In this document: positions 57,064 through 64,000 of the stretch, one piece after another
How the letters are laid out: every line of letters starts with the position of its first letter
How positions within the stretch are numbered: the stretch's first letter is position 1
DNA from: Candidatus Fermentibacter sp.
GTDB taxonomy: Bacteria; Fermentibacterota; Fermentibacteria; Fermentibacterales; Fermentibacteraceae
Direction: 5' to 3'
Assembly: GCA_030373045.1 (NCBI GenBank)
Contig: JAUCPW010000047.1
Location: forward strand, 1-64,000
Length of the DNA: 64,000 bases
Program-made: the position numbers and the translations under genes
The notes under the pieces: generated by a model
Told to the model about the DNA's origin: nothing
What the model saw: only the letters and a program-made list of their open reading frames with translations
Databases searched by the model: none

Positions 57064-58038
57064 GTGAAGAGGGTCTTGTTGGCGGTGCTGCTCTCGCTGT
57101 CCGTCGCATCCGCTCAGACGGTTCTCGGGACCATCGATGCTCCCGACACCAACATCAGCGGGCTTGCGTACGGCGGCGGGTCGCTCTGGGCAGTCGACGG
57201 GGTGACCAACTACCTCCACAGCGTCGATCCGGCCACAGGCAGCGTTCTCGGCTCCTGGTACATCACGCCCGTCGCCGGTGAGACGCCTACCGGGTGCGCG
57301 TTCGGGAACAGCACGGTCTACGTGGGGATGTCGAACGACTACGTCAACATGTACAACACGTCGGGGGAGTATCAGGGTCAGTTCACCGTAGCCTGTTGAG
57401 GAAGCCAGCTCTCGTCGGTGACGGGACTGGGTTCGGATGCATCGAAGCTCTATGCGATCGGCGCCAGCACCTACGGATACTCGGTCGAGACCTTCACCTG
57501 GACGGGCACGGTCGGGTCGACCCCCTATGTGAACAGCTTCAACTCCGGCCTGGGCACGCCCTACGACATCGACATCTCGGGCGGGCTGATCTGGGCGGCA
57601 TGCGACGGCGTCGACAGCCCCGTGAAGGCCTACAGCACGGCGGGCGTCCTCGTGAACATGATCCCCGGATCGGTCGTGGAGAACGCAGCCAGGGGCGTCG
57701 CGTTCGAGTCGGCCAACATCGTCTGGGTGAGCAACCCGGAGACGGACAAGATCTACAGGATCGACCTCTCGCTCGGCGTCGGCGATGAAGAGGGCGGCGC
57801 AGTGTCCTCATCGCTCCGCGCGAGCGACAACCCGTTCTCCTCGTCCGTGGTCATAAGCGGAACCGGCTTCGTCGATGGAGCGACCATCGAGATCTTCGAC
57901 GCAACCGGCAGGATCGTCGATTCGGCCCCGTTCGAGGGCAGCTTCACCTGGACCGGGAGCGGGGCGCCGGCCGGCGCGTACCTGGTCAGGGTGAGCGACG
58001 GGAACAACCTGGAAAGCCTGCGCCTGGTAAGGTTCTAG
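57064..58038 (+). CDS. Secreted beta-propeller-like protein with sorting domain, frame interrupted by one UGA
   Basis: Starting at the GTG 57064 (GGAGGGG upstream), the frame encodes a signal peptide (KRVLLAVLLSLSVASAQ) and propeller-like repeats (SGLAYGGGSLWAVDGVTNYL). A TGA at 57397-57399 follows the codon for cysteine (TVAC). The same frame then continues without break through further propeller repeats (LSSVTGLGSDASKLYAIG) to a sorting-type C-terminal domain (IEIFDATGRIVDSAPFEG ... LRLVRF) ending at 58038. Without the UGA the product would be 324 residues. It may be a nonsense mutation, a sequencing error (TGG to TGA) or programmed recoding. A compact hairpin lies directly downstream. Confidence 0.75.
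57405..57430 (+). other. Hairpin immediately after the in-frame UGA
   Basis: Starting five bases after the UGA, 57405-57408 pairs with 57427-57430 and 57410-57416 pairs with 57420-57426. This gives 11 pairs (one G-U), a single bulged C at 57409 and the loop GGU (57417-57419). A stem with a bulge and a G-U in the loop is the general form of bacterial SECIS elements. GC-rich coding DNA can form such stems by chance. Confidence 0.4.
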
Positions 58039-58056
58039 CAGATTCGTCCGGAACGA

Positions 58057-58082
58057 GGGGGTCCCGCTGCGGCGGGGCCCCC
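58057..58082 (+). terminator. Terminator hairpin after the propeller gene
   Basis: An 11-base stem (58057-58067 with 58072-58082, one G-U) with the loop TGCG is followed by TTTCC. It lies 19 bases after the TAG at 58036-58038. The remainder of the gap up to 58201 holds an AT-richer stretch without recognised features. Confidence 0.7.
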
Positions 58083-58201
58083 TTTCCGGTCCAGCCCTGG
58101 TTTCAGATGCTTCAGATGTATCAGACCTGCGACGGCATTGGATCATTATCTAGTAGAATCAAGCAGGATCCCGAATCGCAGGGATGCAGGAATCGATCTC
58201 C

Positions 58202-59002
58202 TCAGCGTTCCGGGGATCCGATCCCATCCAGCATGGCCTGCATGATTCCGGGCGCGGCTGCGATGACCCCGCCGGATCGAGTCGACCAGGGCATGCGATC
58301 CCAGCCCATGACCTTCCCTCCGGCCTCTTCGACGGCCAGGACGCCGGCGGCCATGTCCCACGGGCGCAGATGCTCCTCCCAGTATCCGTCGAGCCTTCCC
58401 GAGGCCACATAGCAGAGATCCAGCGCGGCCGAACCGGTCCGCCTGATGCCCCTGACCCTCGCGAGATGGTAGAGGAGGGGCTTCACGTCGAATCCGAGGC
58501 TGCCGGGCTGGCGGCTGTAGGGGAAGCCCGTGGCGAGGATGGACTCGTCCAGCGTCCGGGCCTCCGAGACGCGGATCCGGGAGAGGGAGCCCGAGCGGCT
58601 ACAGAGACTCGCACCTCCTCCTCGCTCGGCGACGAACGTCTCCCGTCGCAACGGGTCGTGCACGCATCCCGCAGTGATGTCCCGTCCGTCGGAGAAGGCG
58701 ATCGACACCGAGAAGAACGGGAAGCCGTGGGCATAGTTTGCGGTCCCGTCCAGCGGATCGACGAGCCAGAAGGGCCTCCCCTCCGGGATGGGAACCCCGG
58801 TCCCCTCCTCCCCGATGAAGACCACATCCGGGCAGGCTTCCGCCAGACCGGCCCTAATGTGATCCTGGCTCCGCAGGTCGGCTTCGGTCAGGAACTCCCT
58901 GCCCTCCTTGCCCTCTAGCCTGTGGGGTAGCCCGAAACCTTCGAGCAGGATGATGCCCGCCTCCTCCGCCGTCCTCCTCATGAGGCCGGTCAGCCCGCCC
59001 AT
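58202..59002 (-). CDS. Inositol monophosphatase family protein
   Basis: 266 residues from the ATG at 59002, with GAGGAGAG upstream. Metal-site motifs are FIGEEGTG, WLVDPLDGTANYAHGFPFFS and PWDMAAGVLAVEEAGG. It dephosphorylates inositol phosphate, fructose-bisphosphate or related substrates. Exact specificity cannot be told. Confidence 0.92.
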   Translation of the reverse strand: MGGLTGLMRRTAEEAGIILLEGFGLPHRLEGKEGREFLTEADLRSQDHIRAGLAEACPDVVFIGEEGTGVPIPEGRPFWLVDPLDGTANYAHGFPFFSVSIAFSDGRDITAGCVHDPLRRETFVAERGGGASLCSRSGSLSRIRVSEARTLDESILATGFPYSRQPGSLGFDVKPLLYHLARVRGIRRTGSAALDLCYVASGRLDGYWEEHLRPWDMAAGVLAVEEAGGKVMGWDRMPWSTRSGGVIAAAPGIMQAMLDGIGSPER

Positions 59003-59109
59003 GCGCTCTCCTCCCGGGACTGGTGGGTGCTCATATTCCGGTTTCCGGAACCGTGGGCCTCCCGTGACGGGATAAAGGTTCCGGCGGGGAGGGTATCCTG
59101 AAGGATGCG

Positions 59110-59856
59110 ATGACGAGGGCGATCGGAACGGCCGGCATCGGCCTCGGGCTCGTCTCGATGCTCTGCGGTACTTTCCTGGCGGCCGTCTCCGGAGACTGGG
59201 GGCGCAGGGTGGCTGCCTCCGCCACCGGGCTCGTGGACGGCCTGGATGGTGCCGAGAGGGCGATGGCGGTCCTGGGGGAGGACCTCGAGGGCACGACATC
59301 CCTGATGGACGAGATAGGAGGAGCGGTCTGGCAGACCGCCGGCATCGTCGACCAGACGAGGGCGACCCTGGTCAGGGTCGATTCCGCCGGCTCCAGGATG
59401 ATCGACTTCTCGGACCTCCTGTCGGACGACCTTGAAGACATGTCCTCCCTGCTCGGCCCCCTGGCCTCCGGCAGATTCACAGCCCCGGCCTCCAGGCTGA
59501 GGCTCGCCTCGTCTTCCGGTGACACCGTGCTCGTGCTGCTCTCGAACCTGCGGTCGCGTCTGGGATCCCTGTCCTCGACGCTCCGCGTGGTCTCCGCATC
59601 GGTCGATTCCCTGGCCGCCGACATCGAGGTCACAAGCGCGACCATGTCATCGGCCCGGAACGGGATCGACGGTGTGCGCAGAGCAGCGGCACTTCTCGCC
59701 GTCGACGACATCGCCTCCGCGATGATCCTCCTCCCGGGGCTCCTGCTCTTCTTCCTGGGAGTACAGGAGGTCCTGCTGGGCTCTATGCTCCGGAAGTCGG
59801 GCATGCCCTCCCCCTCTTCTCCCTCCCCGGCGCCGGGAGCGAAGCAAGATCCCTGA
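59110..59856 (+). CDS. Membrane-anchored coiled-coil protein of unknown function
   Basis: 248 residues. A membrane segment near 8-26 (TAGIGLGLVSMLCGTFLAAV), a long helical region rich in serine, aspartate and leucine (about 30-195), and a second membrane segment near 205-228 (ILLPGLLLFFLGVQEVLLGS). This resembles methyl-accepting or division-related scaffolds, but no domain is recognised. Its last 74 bases overlap the convergent acyltransferase gene. Confidence 0.68.
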   Translation: MTRAIGTAGIGLGLVSMLCGTFLAAVSGDWGRRVAASATGLVDGLDGAERAMAVLGEDLEGTTSLMDEIGGAVWQTAGIVDQTRATLVRVDSAGSRMIDFSDLLSDDLEDMSSLLGPLASGRFTAPASRLRLASSSGDTVLVLLSNLRSRLGSLSSTLRVVSASVDSLAADIEVTSATMSSARNGIDGVRRAAALLAVDDIASAMILLPGLLLFFLGVQEVLLGSMLRKSGMPSPSSPSPAPGAKQDP

Positions 59857-60802
59857 TACTCGAGGGATCGTCGTCTCCGGGCACGGCCTCCATCTCCAGC
59901 ACGCGCTCGTCACCCGGCACGAAACCCAGCCTTGCGATCGTGTTGGTCTCCCTGTGCCTTATCGCGAGGTTCATCCAGTTGTACTGCCGCGGGAAGGCCG
60001 TTCCGAGATCCGAGATCCTGTCGAAGAGAACCTGTGAAGCCAGGCGGAGATCTCCTGGCAGGTCGAGCCGGGAGATGCATATCCTGTACCTGAGCCCCGG
60101 GAGGATGTGGTTGACCGCGATCACAACGGCACACCCGGTAGCCTCCCTCAGCCTGTGGAACGTCGAGGGGGCCAGCACCGGCACCCCGAAGCTCCGGACC
60201 CACGTCCCTCCGGTCCCGCCGAAGCCGGTGGGCGCGGTCTGCACTATCCCCCCGGCCTCGAGAGCCCTGTACATCCATCTCGGATTGTCCGAAGGGAAGG
60301 CGATGTGGTGGGTGCGGGCGGAGGTCGACAGCCTCGCCCGTCTCACCTCCTCCGGCGCCCCCTGGTAGTCCGTCGACAGAACGTGCATGTCATATCCCGC
60401 CAGGGCCATGGCGATGTGCATCGTCCGCTCGTCGCCGAAATGCGGGGCGAGGAGGAGCACTCCGCGTCCTCCGGCGAGCAGGCCGTCCAGTTCCGCCCGC
60501 CCCTCCCACTCCACGCAGTCGTCGAGGTTGTCCGGATCCAGCAGGGATGCCCTGAAGAGGCCCAGCATCGCGCCCTGATGGGCCATCCAGTAGCTCCGCA
60601 TGATCCCGCGGCGCCAGGCCGGCCCCTCGGAAGGGAAGATCCTCGCGAGATGGCCCATGTAGACACTGCGCCTGCCGCTCCTGCCCAGCATGTCGACAAC
60701 CAGCCTGAGCGACGCGAGCAGTCGGACGAGGCCGTCCGGGCACGTTCTCCCCGCCGAGCGGTAGAGTATCTCGACAAGACGATAGTAGCTTCCCCTGAAC
60801 AA
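59783..60802 (-). CDS. Lipid A biosynthesis-type lysophospholipid acyltransferase
   Basis: 339 residues. The acyltransferase catalytic motif is APHFGDERT (H-x4-E/D), following GRGVLLL. FRASLLDPDNLDDCVEWEGR and QTAPTGFGGTGG support the LpxL/HtrB superfamily. There is no obvious N-terminal membrane anchor. This suggests acylation of lipid A or another envelope lipid and fits a diderm cell. Confidence 0.78.
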   Translation of the reverse strand: MFRGSYYRLVEILYRSAGRTCPDGLVRLLASLRLVVDMLGRSGRRSVYMGHLARIFPSEGPAWRRGIMRSYWMAHQGAMLGLFRASLLDPDNLDDCVEWEGRAELDGLLAGGRGVLLLAPHFGDERTMHIAMALAGYDMHVLSTDYQGAPEEVRRARLSTSARTHHIAFPSDNPRWMYRALEAGGIVQTAPTGFGGTGGTWVRSFGVPVLAPSTFHRLREATGCAVVIAVNHILPGLRYRICISRLDLPGDLRLASQVLFDRISDLGTAFPRQYNWMNLAIRHRETNTIARLGFVPGDERVLEMEAVPGDDDPSSIRDLASLPAPGREKRGRACPTSGA

Positions 60803-60816
60803 GGATCCTCCGAGGT

Positions 60817-60845
60817 CTGTGCCGTTCCGGCGGGTGCCGTATAAT
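60817..60845 (+). promoter_or_regulatory. Possible promoter of the gene at 60862
   Basis: A perfect TATAAT (60840-60845) lies 16 bases before the GTG start. A recognisable -35 is missing (TCTGTG at the proper place), and the short distance would leave almost no leader. Confidence 0.3.
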
Positions 60846-60861
60846 AAGCAGGGGGTGGGGA

Positions 60862-61419
60862 GTGAGGAATACCGCAGTTCTCCTGGCCGTGCTGCCGGTC
60901 GCGCTCCATGCCGGCTCGTTCCGGCTCTCGCGCGACACGCTCGAGATCCCCGTAGGCCAGTTCAGGTGGATCGGATTCACCGTCGACATCGAGCAGCAGG
61001 AGGAGACGAGGATAGAGGGGTTCCTCACCGTCGTGCCCGACTCGTCCTCCATAGAGCTCATTCTGATGCACAGGGACGACTTCCACAGATGGTCCGCGGG
61101 CGGAACCGATGTCGACACCCTGTACCGCTCCGTCACCGGTGGCGGAGAGGTCATGATCCCGATCGACGGCTTCGGCGACATGGTCCTCGTGATCTCGAAC
61201 CGCGGCAACTATGCGCCCGCCTCGTTATCCGCCTCGCTCGACCTCGCCTTCGAGGGCAGCGGGGTGCGCTACAGCCCCATCCTCACAGGGAGCAGGATCG
61301 TCCTGATCATGGTGGCAACCGGCATGACGGCCGCCCTCCTGATAGGAATCGCCTCCAGGGAGGCTGCGCGCCGCAGGAGACGCCGAATGGCCTCCGGCAG
61401 GGTTGACGGGCGGGATTGA
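60862..61419 (+). CDS. Exported protein with C-terminal membrane anchor
   Basis: 185 residues from a GTG behind GGGGGTGGGGA. A signal peptide (about 1-17, ALHAGS), then a beta-rich domain with FRWIGFTVDIEQQEETRIEG, then a membrane segment (about 142-165) and an arginine-rich cytoplasmic tail. No family recognised. It is likely a periplasmic domain tethered to the inner membrane. Confidence 0.7.
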   Translation: MRNTAVLLAVLPVALHAGSFRLSRDTLEIPVGQFRWIGFTVDIEQQEETRIEGFLTVVPDSSSIELILMHRDDFHRWSAGGTDVDTLYRSVTGGGEVMIPIDGFGDMVLVISNRGNYAPASLSASLDLAFEGSGVRYSPILTGSRIVLIMVATGMTAALLIGIASREAARRRRRRMASGRVDGRD

Positions 61420-61431
61420 TCCGGGTAATTT
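61403..61431 (+). promoter_or_regulatory. Promoter of the isc operon
   Basis: TTGACG (61403-61408) and TAATTT (61426-61431) have a 17-base spacer, 21 bases ahead of the ATG at 61453. The -35 lies within the end of the preceding gene. The encoded Rrf2 regulator may bind here, as IscR does at its own promoter. Confidence 0.6.
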
Positions 61432-61452
61432 CCTACATGGCCGGGAGGTAAT

Positions 61453-61977
61453 ATGCTCGTCTCGACGAGGAGCAGATACGGACTGCGCGCCATGGTCGAA
61501 ATGGTCAGGGAGGGCTGGAACCTGCCCGTCTCCCTGGCGAGGCTCGCGGAGATCGAGGAAGTTTCGCAGCGGTACCTCGAGCAGATCTTCCTCAGGCTGA
61601 GGGAGGCCGGGCTCGTTACCGGAAGGCGCGGGCCCAAGGGGGGATACGTCCTCGCGAAGGATCCCTCCACTATCACTCTGCTCGAGATCATCACCACCCT
61701 CGAAGCGGGCTTCCTCGCACCGGGGTGCGCCGAGGACGCTCCGCACTGCTCCGGAGGGGGCTCGCACGAGAAGGAGCCATGCCACCGTCAGGAAGGCTGC
61801 GCGACCAGGATACTCTGGCGCGACCTGCGGCGCTGCTGCTTCGACTACCTCGGGAACCGGACCCTCTTCGACCTGGCCATGAGCTCCCGCGACGGTTCGC
61901 ACGACACTGTTTCGCCCGTCACCCGGGCGCAGGGCATTCCGCCGCACGGCGCGGCGGTATCGGAAGGCGGAGCCTGA
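61453..61977 (+). CDS. iscR: Rrf2-family transcriptional regulator (IscR-like)
   Basis: 174 residues. The winged helix-turn-helix matches Rrf2: [40 protein letters not shown] and [20 protein letters not shown]. Cysteines at CAEDAPHC and [10 protein letters not shown] could ligate an Fe-S cluster. The C-terminal 40 residues are longer than usual. It likely senses Fe-S status and controls this operon. GGGAGG precedes the ATG. Confidence 0.88.
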   Translation: MLVSTRSRYGLRAMVEMVREGWNLPVSLARLAEIEEVSQRYLEQIFLRLREAGLVTGRRGPKGGYVLAKDPSTITLLEIITTLEAGFLAPGCAEDAPHCSGGGSHEKEPCHRQEGCATRILWRDLRRCCFDYLGNRTLFDLAMSSRDGSHDTVSPVTRAQGIPPHGAAVSEGGA

Positions 61978-61978
61978 G

Positions 61979-62548
61979 ATGTGGAAATACTCCGAGAAGC
62001 TGATGGATCACTTCGTCAACCCACGCAACGTCGGGAACATCGAGAACCCCGACGGACATGCGCAGGTCGGCTCTCCCGTCTGCGGCGACGCGATGACCCT
62101 CGACATTTCGGTCGACGATGAAGGCAGGATAAGCGATGTGAAGTTCCGGACCTTCGGCTGCGCCGGCGCCATTGCCTCCGCCTCGGCCCTGACCGAGATG
62201 GTCGCCGGGAAGACGCTCGAAGAGGCCCTCGCGGTCAAGAACAGGCAGATTGTCGACTATCTCGGCGGGATGCCCGAGGAGAAGTACCACTGCTCGGTCA
62301 TGGGGCACGAGGCTCTTCGGGATGCGATCGCCGACTACAGGGCGAAGGTCGGCGAGGTCGAGCGCGAGGCGCTCGCAGCTGTGGAGGCGGTGAAGGCCGA
62401 AGCGCCGGGACTCGCCATGCTCAGGGCAAGGCCCGGTTCCGTGGCCATCCGCATGGATGGCGAGCCTCCGGCCGGCCTTGCGGACAGGCTGGCCGGCTCG
62501 ATCTCGGCAGCCCTCGGCAGGAGGATAGAGGTGGAGTTCCGTCGATGA
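61979..62548 (+). CDS. iscU: IscU-like Fe-S cluster scaffold with C-terminal extension
   Basis: 189 residues. The IscU domain (1-130) starts [19 protein letters not shown]. Its three cluster cysteines are in [22 protein letters not shown] and [13 protein letters not shown] second part (about 135-189) without known domain follows ([20 protein letters not shown]). It is not the NifU C-terminal CxxC domain. It receives sulfur from the desulfurase encoded next. Confidence 0.92.
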   Translation: MWKYSEKLMDHFVNPRNVGNIENPDGHAQVGSPVCGDAMTLDISVDDEGRISDVKFRTFGCAGAIASASALTEMVAGKTLEEALAVKNRQIVDYLGGMPEEKYHCSVMGHEALRDAIADYRAKVGEVEREALAAVEAVKAEAPGLAMLRARPGSVAIRMDGEPPAGLADRLAGSISAALGRRIEVEFRR

Positions 62549-63705
62549 ACGTCTACCTCGACAACAACGCCACCACACCTCTCGATCCCCTGGTCCTCGC
62601 CAGGATGCTGCCCTTCCTGGGCGAGAGGTTCGGGAATCCTTCGAGCTTCCATTCCTTCGGCAGTTCGCTCATGGAGGCCATCGAAGAATCGCGCGGTAGG
62701 GTGGCTTCGCTCATCGGCGCGCCAAGGTCTGCCGCGGGCAGGCCGGCGGTGGTCTTCACCAGCGGCGGCACGGAGAGCGACAACTGGGCTCTCAGGGGTT
62801 CCCTGGCGGCCACCGGCCGCAGGACGATCGTCACAACCCCCGTCGAGCACCCTGCCGTCCTCGAGACTGCCAGGCAGCTCGAACGCGAAGGCTTCGAGCT
62901 CCGCGTCGCGCGCGTCACCTGCGACGGCGTGCTCGACATGGACAGCATCCGGGAGGCCATCGATCCCACGGTTGCAGTCTTGTCCGTCATGGCGGCCAAC
63001 AACGAGACCGGAGTGCTGATGCCGATCCGGGAATGTGCCGAGATGGCGCATTCCGTCGGGGCGCTATTCCACACCGACGCCGTGCAGGCGGCCGGGAAGA
63101 TCCCCCTGGACGCGGAAGGCGACGGGATCGACCTGCTGAGCCTGTCCGCCCACAAGATCCACGGACCCAAGGGAGTGGGCGCTCTCTACGTCAGGCCCGG
63201 CCTCGATCTGCCCGCATTCGTCCATGGCGGGCACCACGAGTCCGGCCTGCGGGCGGGCACCTACAACGTACCGGGCATCGCCGGCCTGGGGGAGGCGGCC
63301 AGGCTCGCCCTGGAGGAGATCGGCCCCGGCACCTCGGCGATCCTGGCCCTGCGCGACCGTCTCGAGAACGGCATGAAGGCAACCTGCCCGGGGGTCAGCA
63401 TAGCGGGCGCTCTCGCCCCCCGCCTCCCCAACACCACCACGGCGCTCTTCAGCGGCGTCGAGAGCGAAGCCATCCTCACCCTGCTGGACATGAGGGGCAT
63501 AAGCGTCTCGTCGGGATCGGCCTGCAGCACGGGCAGCAAGGATCCCAGCCATGTCCTGAGGGCGATGAACGTCGACCGGAACCTGGCGAACAGCGCGGTC
63601 AGGTTCAGCCTGAGCCGCTTCAACACGGCCCATGAGATCGACTACACGCTCGAGGTGCTCGCGGACGTGATAGACAGACTGAGAAGGATATCGCCCTACG
63701 TCTGA
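62545..63705 (+). CDS. iscS: Cysteine desulfurase
   Basis: 386 residues. It begins [15 protein letters not shown]. The PLP lysine is in [16 protein letters not shown] and the catalytic cysteine in [17 protein letters not shown]. The [13 protein letters not shown] motif is typical. It supplies sulfur to IscU and possibly to the ThiS/MoaD-like carrier near the left end. It overlaps iscU by four bases. Confidence 0.96.
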   Translation: MNVYLDNNATTPLDPLVLARMLPFLGERFGNPSSFHSFGSSLMEAIEESRGRVASLIGAPRSAAGRPAVVFTSGGTESDNWALRGSLAATGRRTIVTTPVEHPAVLETARQLEREGFELRVARVTCDGVLDMDSIREAIDPTVAVLSVMAANNETGVLMPIRECAEMAHSVGALFHTDAVQAAGKIPLDAEGDGIDLLSLSAHKIHGPKGVGALYVRPGLDLPAFVHGGHHESGLRAGTYNVPGIAGLGEAARLALEEIGPGTSAILALRDRLENGMKATCPGVSIAGALAPRLPNTTTALFSGVESEAILTLLDMRGISVSSGSACSTGSKDPSHVLRAMNVDRNLANSAVRFSLSRFNTAHEIDYTLEVLADVIDRLRRISPYV

Positions 63706-63714
63706 AGGCGCCGC

Positions 63715-64000
63715 TCAGATGAGGGAGGGATAGACCGCGGCGGAGACGGAGGCTCCGAAATCCGGCTCGTCGGACATGGAGGCCTCGGCGGATACCCCCG
63801 TGACCAGCCAGTCAAGGGGAGCCCAGACGATGCCCGCCGCCGCATCGGGGTCGGATCCCGTCCTCGAGCCCGCCCCGATCCATATCTGCGTTTCCGGCAT
63901 CACGTAGCTAGCGCACCCGACCGCCACGTCCAGTCCGTCGGTGATCCTGGCGTGGAGGGGGTCGTCGCCTCCCGAGGCGAAGTAGCCTGCATCGACCGAG
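63715..64000 (-). CDS. Partial gene: probable outer-membrane beta-barrel protein (5' end beyond the window)
   Basis: The minus-strand frame is open from the window edge to the stop at 63715, so at least the last 94 residues are seen. Pattern: DVAVGCASYVMPETQIWIGA, GIVWAPLDWLVTGVSAEASM and a C-terminus ASVSAAVYPSLI, with alternating residues as in barrel strands. The true start lies outside the window. Function unknown. Confidence 0.6.
   Translation of the reverse strand, partial: SVDAGYFASGGDDPLHARITDGLDVAVGCASYVMPETQIWIGAGSRTGSDPDAAAGIVWAPLDWLVTGVSAEASMSDEPDFGASVSAAVYPSLI

Noticed and set aside
57418-58038. Independent gene starting at the GTG 57418
   Set aside because: It would lack a signal peptide although it ends in an export-type sorting domain, and it is in the same frame as the upstream part; one interrupted gene is more likely.

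Overview
The window is about 64 kb of high-GC bacterial chromosome spanning the replication origin. No rRNA, tRNA, CRISPR array or insertion sequence was seen. Almost all of it is protein-coding, packed into operons joined by 1-4 base stop/start overlaps, with many GTG and TTG starts. Several features together suggest an anaerobic, peptide- or amino-acid-fermenting, diderm bacterium: a tungsten-type aldehyde:ferredoxin oxidoreductase, bacterial ferredoxins, indolepyruvate:ferredoxin oxidoreductase beside phosphotransbutyrylase and butyrate kinase, a V-type (A/V) ATPase with sodium-site residues, small beta-barrel-like exported proteins, and a gingipain-like C25 protease with a C-terminal sorting-type domain. 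An uncultured FCB-type lineage such as Candidatus Fermentibacteria or a relative would fit. That placement is an inference from gene content and was not tested by phylogeny.

Layout. 1-5.5 kb: an exported alpha/beta hydrolase, then an oxidoreductase unit (ThiS/MoaD-like protein, aldehyde ferredoxin oxidoreductase, polyferredoxin) on the minus strand, divergent from a ThiF-family E1-like enzyme and a protein with a MobB-like tail. 5.5-14.6 kb: an unusual 32-bp inverted repeat, a terminator, a lysine/alanine-rich histone-like gene and a complete nine-gene V-type ATPase operon. 14.7-16.4 kb: bactofilin, a membrane coiled-coil partner and L-asparaginase. 16.4-27.6 kb (all minus): a 1217-residue orphan protein, gyrA, gyrB, dciA (DUF721), dnaN and dnaA, with no recF. 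27.6-35.5 kb (all plus): rpmH, rnpA, yidD, yidC, mnmE, mnmG, rsmG, parA, parB. DnaA boxes lie on both sides of dnaA, and two identical parS sites lie in mnmG and at the mnmG/rsmG junction. This is the classical bacterial origin neighbourhood.

35.5-39.5 kb: two small tail-to-tail coiled-coil proteins that look like paralogues, a ferredoxin with its own strong promoter, an envelope-sugar set (deacetylase, formyltransferase, membrane protein) and a HAD hydrolase. 39.5-43.9 kb: ptb-buk-iorA-iorB, a compact route from 2-oxo acids to acyl-CoA, acyl-phosphate and ATP. 44-51.5 kb (minus): rpsF, ssb, a second SSB-like gene, rpsR, a DUF2232 membrane protein, rplI, tsaD, acpS, nnr, an HD-domain gene and a rhamnose-isomerase-like gene.

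51.8-58 kb: exported and surface proteins, a DUF1846 protein, the C25 protease, and a beta-propeller-like secreted protein whose frame is interrupted by one UGA directly followed by a compact hairpin. 58-61.4 kb: inositol monophosphatase, a membrane coiled-coil protein, a lipid A-type acyltransferase and a small membrane-anchored protein. 61.4-63.7 kb: an isc operon (Rrf2 regulator, IscU-like scaffold, cysteine desulfurase). The window ends inside a gene for a probable outer-membrane protein.
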